Shown: one piece after another, positions 56,318 through 64,000 of the stretch | Layout of the letters: each line of letters opens with the position of its first letter | Numbering within the stretch: position 1 is the stretch's first letter | Assembly (NCBI GenBank): GCA_945923475.1 | Contig: CAMELE010000001.1 | Location: 35,875 to 99,874 of the forward strand | DNA length: 64,000 nt | DNA from: an uncultured Mollicutes bacterium | GTDB lineage: Bacteria > Bacillota_I > Bacilli_A > Acholeplasmatales > Anaeroplasmataceae | Reading direction: 5' to 3' | Made by a program: the position numbers and the translations under genes | Notes under the pieces: model-generated | What the model was told of the DNA's origin: nothing | What the model saw: the letters and a program-made list of their open reading frames with translations, nothing else | The model's database searches: none

Positions 56318-59300
56318 ATGTCTAAGATACGTTTTCGTCCTGTTTAGGGCCCCGAAGAAAAAATAAAGGCATATCCTCAAACTGATGGATATTTTTATGT
56401 GGCAACAGACACAGGACGAGTTTATTTAGATACAGCGACTGAAAATAAAATACCAATAGGTTCAAGTGGAGTTTAGGTAATTTACGGAACTGAAAAAGAA
56501 GTCGAAATTGAGTATGATGCAGATGAAAATCCAATTGGATATTCAATTCATTTATCTAATTTATCAAGTTCTAATCCTCATATAAATGATTTAATTTTAA
56601 ATAGTGATGGAGCATTTTATCGTATTAAAAAATTTAAATTAAATGATGATAAAGAAAAAGTTGCAAGTTGTGAAAAATTATTGGCAGGCGGTGGAAGTCA
56701 AGACCAAGAAGTCAAAGTAAACGGTACTGTTTCTTTAACTTTGAATGGACCTACTGATGTGCTTAATGGTGAATCAGTAAGTGTAACCGCACTTGTGAAA
56801 TGTAGGACAATAAATGGAGACCCAGTTCTTGATTCTGTTGAAGGCACTTTAACTATTAGATAGAAAAAAAGTGATGGTTCTTGGGAAGATATTTATAGTG
56901 AAGCAAAAACTTATCAACATAATAAACCAATTACTATTGATATTTCGGCTCATTTAAGAAAATCTTCCACACATGAAATTGAGTTTATTGTTAGTAAAAA
57001 TAGTGATCCTACTAACAATCATTTTTCTACGATTAAGAAAACTCAATTTATAACTACTCATGAATTAACTCTTTAGTGGTAGGAAAGTAAATTTAATAAT
57101 AATTTACCTTTTGATAATGGTTAGATTAATGTTACTTGGTTAATGTCCAATAAAGTAAATAGTGCTATTGAAGTTTATTTTGATAATTATTTAGTTTTAG
57201 ATAAAGAATATGATAATACTAATACTAGAAATGAAGATAGTATTACTATAACAAAGAATACAATTATTTTAAATAATAATAATGATTCTACAATAACTTT
57301 AGCAAATTATTTTCTTCATGGAGAACATACCATTAAAGCTAAACTTTATTTAGTTAACAATGGTGAAAAAGGAAATGGTACTGATTTTATTGAGAAAGAA
57401 ATTGTTATTTTAGATAGAAGTAGTAAAACTCCTTTAATTTGGACTGGTGATTTTAAAACTGAATATTACACTTATGAAACTATTAGAATTCCTTTTAGAG
57501 TATATGACCCCAATGTAATAATTGCGAAAGTTAGTTTGTATAAAAATGGTGTCTTATTAAGTACTCGTGAAATTGCTGATTAGACTATATGGCAATATTG
57601 GGAAATTACTAATCTTTCTGTTAATGATAGTTCTTATTATACAATTAAGGTAGGAACTGAACCGTATGATTATTCTCGTAATTTTACTTTTACAATTAAA
57701 ATAGATCCATTGAGAAATATGGAGTTAGCTAGAGCCAATGACTTAAAAGTTAATTTTGTTGCTACTGGACGTTCTAATTCTGAGAGCAAATTAAGCCGTG
57801 AAACATTAAAGATTAACGGTAAATACGTGGAATTTAAAAATTTTAATTGGTATAATAATGGTTGGGTTCTTGATGATAATAATACTACTTGTTTAAGAGT
57901 CAGCAATGGAGCTGAAGTCTCTATTCCTATTGGATCATTATCTTTTGATAATAGTTCTTCTACTCCTACTCATAGTATTGAGATTCAATTTAAAATTAGA
58001 AATCCACAAAATTATTCTAAAGTAATTACAAAGTATACTCGTTATAAAGCAAGTGATGATTCTGGGAAATCTTGGACTGATAAAGACGCCTGGAATGCAT
58101 TTAAAGATTAGTCTACTTATGTTAATTATGATGAATTCTTAACAAAAAAATATTTACCAGAACATCCAGAGGCACCAAGTTATGATGAATTAACTTATAA
58201 TGGATTAGATCAAGATTTTAATTTAAATAATCTTGTTTGTGCTTACGGTTCTTTAAAAAATCCTTTAGGTATTTATTTTAGCCCTCAAGATGCTGTATTT
58301 ACAGCTAATGGTGATGAAGAGACTGTTTCAGTTGATTTTGTAGAAGATGAAATGTTATATTTAACATTTGTTTATACAAGTTCTAAGCCTGGTCATACTG
58401 GTGGAGATTCTAAATTATTAGAAATTTTCTTAAATGGTGTATTAACTAGCGTCGCTCGTCGTTCTGGTAATACCGCTTGGACTATTGATTCTGATGTAAT
58501 TAAATTTATGTCTAATACTTGTGATATTGATATTTATAGTATTAGAGTTTATGATGCTAGCTTAACTATTCCTGATGTGGTTTAGAATTACGCTTTTGAT
58601 AAAAAAGATATTAATCAATGGGATTAGAAAGATTTATATGATTATAACACTATTTTAAACGATTATGTATTTTCTTATCGTAAAATGCTTGATTACAATA
58701 CTAACCATAGTGATAAACCATTAATGCCATATATTATTTTAAAAACTACTAAAAATAATAGTGAAAGCACTGATAATAGACTTCCATACTCTAAGGAGAA
58801 TGGCGCTCAAAAAGGAACTATGGAATTCGTAAATGTCCCATTAGATATTGCTTATGCTAAGGGCGAACTTGATAAAATAGTTGAAAAAGAAGGTTGGGAA
58901 CCAGTAATAGATGAAGAAACCAAAGAAATAAAATATACTGCGGTATAGAATTATTATTTACATCATTGCCCCAGCTTTATAACTCTTTTTGATAAAGCAA
59001 CATTTTAGGTTTAGGGAACTTCTTCTCGTAATTATCCAAGACGTAATTATAAGGCTAAATGTAAAAAAGCTATGTTTATGAATAGAGGACCTTTTGAATC
59101 TATTTATAAAGAAGAAGAAGCAAATAATAATTTAAATACAAAAAGTAAAAGTTATCTTGAATTTTTCTATATGGATAATAATACTGTTGGTACTACTAAG
59201 TTTACTCTAAAAATTGATTTTATGGAATCTTCTGGAGATTATAATAGAGGATTTGCTAATTTAGTTAATGAAACTTATTCTAAGCACCCAATAGAAGATT

Positions 59301-62300
59301 ATCAAGAGTCTTTTGATAGATATGATTTATATGGAAATGCTGATGATTATAGAACTTCTATTAAAGGGTATCCTGTTTTAGCATTTCATTGGCCTTCAAC
59401 TAATGACAATGAATATAATGAAAACGATATTATTTATATTGGAAAATATAATATGTTATTAGATAAGGGATCTGACGAATGTTTTGGATTTAAACCTGAT
59501 AAAAAGGTTTTATAGAATCAAATTAATGGAACTCCAAAAGTAAGAGATATTGCTGAATGTTGGGAATTTTAGAATAATTCAAGAACATATTGTTCTTTCC
59601 GCGATCCTTGGAATAGATATAAATTATCTTTTAGACCTCCATTAATGGATGATGAAAATTCATCTGGTTATTTAACTTCTGGCGGAGCGCCAATAGTTGC
59701 TGATTCTTTCGAAGTTAGATATAACTCTAATGATGATTTAATTACAGATAAATTATTTAAGTGTGTTTCCGCGGAAGCTACTGATGCAGACAAAATAATT
59801 GAATTTACTGATGCAATAAATAATACGGTTCCCGATAGATTAAAATCAGAAACCATTACTGATAGTTCTACTGGTATTAAGCATAAACAATGGACTATTA
59901 CTAATCCAGGACAAAATTCTATCGTCTTTGACATGAAAAATAGGAATACTTCTCGTGAATTATTACTAGCATTAATGTCTAACTGGGAGGATGCTGTTAG
60001 TTGGGTTTGGAGTACTTGCTTAGATTGTAGTATTGATTTTGGTGGAACTTTGTATGAAATTCCTTCTATTGGTCAATATAATTTAGTAGATGGATTAGCA
60101 GAAGCTTTATACGAAAAAGGAAAATATTATGTAGTTACCGGAACTAATGATGCGGGTAATGATATATATGGAATTTCTAATGATGAATTTAATTCTGAAA
60201 TAAAGTATTATAAATTAAATGGAATAGATTATAATTTAATTACTTTAACTAATAATGAAAATAAAGTTTATAAGACTGGTATATACTATATTTTACAAGA
60301 TGAAAAAAATAATATTTATACTATTAGTAATGATAGATTTAATCCCAATGAATCTTATTATTAGTTAATTCAGAATGAAGCTAATATTGATGATAGATGG
60401 TTATTACCGGCTCCTGTTACTTATGGTGGAGTAACATATACCAAAGATTGTAAAGAATATCGTCAAGCAAAATTTAAGAATGAGTTAAGTAATTATTTTA
60501 ATATTGAATATTTAGCAACTTATTTCTTAATGACTGAAATTTTTGAATGTTATGACTCTCGTGGTAAAAATGCGATGTTTGCTTCGTGGGGTCCACAAAA
60601 GAATAATATCGAAAAAGCGACTGGAATTCAACATTATATTTGGTATCCAATTTTCTATGATATTGATACTCAATTAGGTATTAATAATACTGGTATTCCA
60701 TCATTTGAATATTATGTTGATGCTACTGAAGATGGTAGTTATTCTACTAATGATAGTGTATTATGGAATAATTTCTATACTTTCTTTAAGAGCAAAATTG
60801 TTGATAAATACAAGCAATTAATGGGTAAGCCAAATGGATCTTATGATTAGACCCAAGTAAAACAAATTTTTAAGAAAGAGTCTGGAACTTCTTCTAAAAA
60901 GAGTGATGTTGTTGATAAATGGTATAAAACAGATCCTTCTTTATTCCCAGGTAGTTATGCTGTATAGGGAGAGCGTCCTATTATTGCTTTAAATTTAGAT
61001 GAAGAATATAAATATATTATTCCAACTAATTCAGCAGCAAAGGATACTATTTTTGGTCGTATTACTAATAGTGGTTAGTATGAAGTAGAAACTGATTAGT
61101 ATTTTTATGCTTTATAGGGCGACCGCAATCTTTATCGTTCTCAATTTTTAACTAATCGTCTTAATTATATTGACTCTTGGTTAACAGTAGATGAATATTC
61201 TGGAGATAGCGGTAGTAATAATATTATAAGTCGTATTTCTGCTAACAATCCAAATACTACATCTGATGAATGGATTGAAGGAACTAATAATTAGGGATTA
61301 ACTAATTTAATACCAAATTCTCCTTACTGGAAAGATGGGGTTGAATTTGGCACTAAAAATCATATGTTTGATGGTGAATATTGGATTGAGATGGAACCAG
61401 CACGTCGTTCTTATGTTACTGTTGGAACAGACGGAGCAAATTTCCCATCTTAGAAATATGATGGTTTAACTCCGGTTAGATTTACTGCCCCAGACTTAAA
61501 AAAGGGTATTATGTCAAGTGGTAATTATCGCGAACAATTGTATTATATTTACGGACTAGAACAAATGAAATCTCTTGGAGATTTAAGTAAATTATATTTC
61601 CAAGAATTGTTCATTAGAGGTAAAGCTAATAAATTAGTAGATTTATTATTAGGATATGATGGCCTTTCTGAGGAAGGAAAAGAATATAAAAATAATGATG
61701 TAAATAATTGGAGTTATCCTAGTGAAGGTATGCCTCTATTAAAAGAAATGAATCTTTGTAATATTAAATTTTTAAATCCAGTAGCTTTAGATTTAACTAA
61801 AAGTGAAAAATTAGAAAACTTTAGAAATACCGGGTCTAATGTTGCTAAAGTTTAGTTTGCTGAAGGTGTTGCTTTAAATACTTTATATTTAACTGATTAT
61901 ACAAATTACTTAAGTTTAATAGAAGCAAATCTTTTAACTAAATTAGTTACTAAATATGTATATCCTACAGTTAATCCTATTACTAAGCGACTTGAAGTTG
62001 CGGAAGAAAATAAGGGGTTATACATTAAAAATCTAACGGATGTCGAAGATAGTGCAATTACAACAAGTATAAAAACTTTTGATATTCGTGGTGGTAATTT
62101 AGATTATTATTCTTATGAGTTATTAAGACGTTATTATCTTGGATGTGAAAAGAGTAATTTAACGGGATGCGAAATCAATTTAACTAATGTTCAATGGAGT
62201 CCTTATAGACTGTTAAATGACGATAAAACAGAATTAAATAGCAATGTTGAGTATTATAAAGATAATGGACACTTCCAATTAGAAAAAATTGATATAGAAG

Positions 62301-64000
62301 ATATAAGTAAAATTACTCCAAGTGAAATAAAGAATAATTTAATTTATTACTATGATAATAATATAAATGGATATAATGATATTCATAATAAAATTACTGA
62401 TTATACTTTATTGCGTAATTTATATAATAAAGGTCCTGTTTATTTCAAAGGTATTAACTAGGATCATCCTAATATAACTGGTGTTATTTATATTGAGAAT
62501 ACTCAAGAAATAGAAGAACATGTGATTCAAGAAGAACTGCAAAGTATTTATCCTAATTTAACTATTTTTGTAAAAAATGTTAAAAAAGAATATTCTGCTA
62601 AGTTTGTTCTTGAACAGGAAAACGCGGACGGAGTACTAACTCAAGAAATTTTAAAAACTTAGAAATTACCTTTATCAAGCACTAAGTTTTTTGATAATCC
62701 TACAAATTCTTTAAATGAGACTTATATTTCTTTTGGTAGCTTACAAGAAAAAATGCCTACTTATGATTTTAAAGGTTGGGAAGATGAAACTGGTGAATTA
62801 ATAATTACGGTTGGAAAAGATGTAAATGAAAAAGATACTGTTTTAAAAGATAATTGGGATTCTTTATCTTTACAATCCGATAAAATAGATTATATTTTTA
62901 AAGCGAGATTTGAGCGTAAATCTTATACGATTACTTTCGTTAATGGCGACCGCATTATTAATGATTCAACTGTAAAGAAAGTATTTAATTATGGTGAAAA
63001 AATTACTGTTCCAGAAGAATTCTATTATTTTAATAATACAGAAGTATCTGATTTACCAGAAGGCGAAGATCCATTAGAGTGGACTTGGAGATAGACGGGA
63101 TGGGCGGATAAGGATGGAGTTAAAATTGATTTAACTAAACAACTAGCCTATGCTGACCGCGAATTCTATGCTGTTGGAGAGCCGATTAGTGTTTATGATA
63201 ATATTTTAACTAATGATTCTACTCATAAATATTATGATATTATAAACTCTGATGGAGAGTTATCATTTGTAATGACTGACTTAGCTAAGAATTTAAAAGG
63301 CAAAGTTACTTTACCTACAACTTATAATGGTTAGCCAATTACAAGAATTAAATATAGCCAAGTTAACCCATCAGCAGCAGTTGGTATTCAAGTAAATCCT
63401 AATATTACTGCGATATTTTTTGCTCCAAAAGATAGCAATAAAATTTCTGTAATAGATGATTATGCTTTTATTTTAGATAGTGGGTTAGAATATTTCCAAT
63501 TTAGTGATTGTTTAAAGAAAATTGGTACTAAAGCATTTTATCAGTGTCCTTTAAGCCGTAATAACATAATTCCTTATTCTTCTTCCACTGAAGGTTTGAC
63601 TTTTGGAGCTCAAGCATTTTATCAAAGTAAGATGGGTTCTTATTCTCCTTATAATTTAATTATAGAGGGATGCAAAGACGGTATTCTTAATTTTGATATA
63701 AATGCATTTTCTGGCCAGACAATTTTAAACATGTCTGGTAATTAGTTTAAAGGTTATACTGGTGCTATCCAAGTATAGATTGGTACTAATAAACACCCAA
63801 TTAAACAAATTACAGCAGATAGTTCTGGTAATATTTTTACTCCTCGTCAAACTGGTATGCCTACTGTTGCTAATGGATACACAGGCCGTTTTAGATATTA
63901 TTATGTGGCTAGCTATGGTGAAAGCGTTAAAAATACTTTACATAATATTTATGAAGCAATGATATCCAATAGAGCGAATTTTGAAGAAGAGCCTATTGTA
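56318..64000 (+). CDS. giant multidomain adhesin/receptor-binding protein (partial; TAG = Gln)
   Basis: More than 2561 aa, open to the window end, ATG after AAAGGAG, many TAGs throughout. Regions by rough residue: 1-120 fibre-type head (RFRPVQGPEEKIKAYPQTDGYFYVATDTGRVYLD); 130-420 Ig-like beta repeats; about 480-770 LamG-like lectin (LYLTFVYTSS..LLEIFLNGVLTSVARRS..IYSIRVYDASLT); about 915-1510 with CotH-like features (MTEIFECYDSRGKNAM, WYPIFYDIDTQLGINNTG); about 2145-2290 InlB B-repeat-like (YDFKGWEDETGE; SYTITFVNGDRIIND); about 2340-2480 BspA-like leucine-rich pieces (LKKIGTKAFYQCPL). Probably binds the host surface. CotH kinase identity is tentative. Confidence 0.75.

Noticed and set aside
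17365-64000. Late region as a cluster of pseudogenes or sequencing errors
   Set aside because: All interruptions are TAG in a constant frame; TAA and TGA occur only at sensible gene ends, and the joined products have full domain order.

Overview
This window is part of a tailed bacteriophage genome (Caudoviricetes, long tail). A Gram-positive, Clostridia-like gut host is likely: strong GGAGG-type ribosome sites, textbook sigma-A promoters, a SpoVT/AbrB-type regulator, and tail proteins like those of Firmicutes siphophages. The structural genes are readable only if TAG encodes an amino acid, almost certainly glutamine (code 15). Under the standard code terminase, portal, capsid, tape measure and tail fibres all shatter at TAG. 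Read with TAG as Gln and TAA/TGA as stops, each becomes one full-length gene.

Layout. Positions 1-368 hold the 3' end of a plus-strand gene and one or two tiny ORFs. Positions about 570-16,450 form a leftward early/accessory region of about 36 small genes (23-258 aa), most with their own near-perfect promoter (TTGACA, exactly 17 bp, TATAAT) and a GAAAGGGG-type ribosome site. Recognisable products are a DEDDh exonuclease, a HAD-family 5'-nucleotidase-like enzyme, a SpoVT-like regulator, a degenerate GIY-YIG protein, a pair of winged-helix paralogues, a DUF2179/DUF5698-like membrane protein and several tiny zinc-ribbon or membrane proteins. These genes never use TAG, neither as stop nor inside, so they read the same under either code. 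Between them lie nine copies of a regulatory module: a 22-bp box, a GC-rich inverted repeat whose sequence changes but whose pairing is kept, face-to-face promoters, and a terminator. A 111-nt tRNA-like RNA lies at 14,007-14,117. The junction at 15.9-17.3 kb carries three direct repeats and a leftward AT-rich trio of genes.

From a strong promoter at 17,312 the late region runs rightward to the window end: two zinc-binding packaging proteins, TerL, a PD-(D/E)XK nuclease, portal, prohead protease/scaffold, an abundant structural protein, major capsid protein, head-tail connectors, major tail protein, tail assembly proteins, a 2740-aa tape measure, baseplate and fibre proteins, and a giant (more than 2560 aa) multidomain adhesin cut by the window edge. 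Intrinsic terminators and internal promoters divide it into several transcripts. No sheath, integrase, recognisable lysis cassette, release factor or TAG-decoding tRNA was found here.

The most interesting points are the split in TAG use between early and late genes, the repeated regulatory module and its co-varying palindromes, small repeated operators at transcription starts, and the odd tRNA-like RNA.
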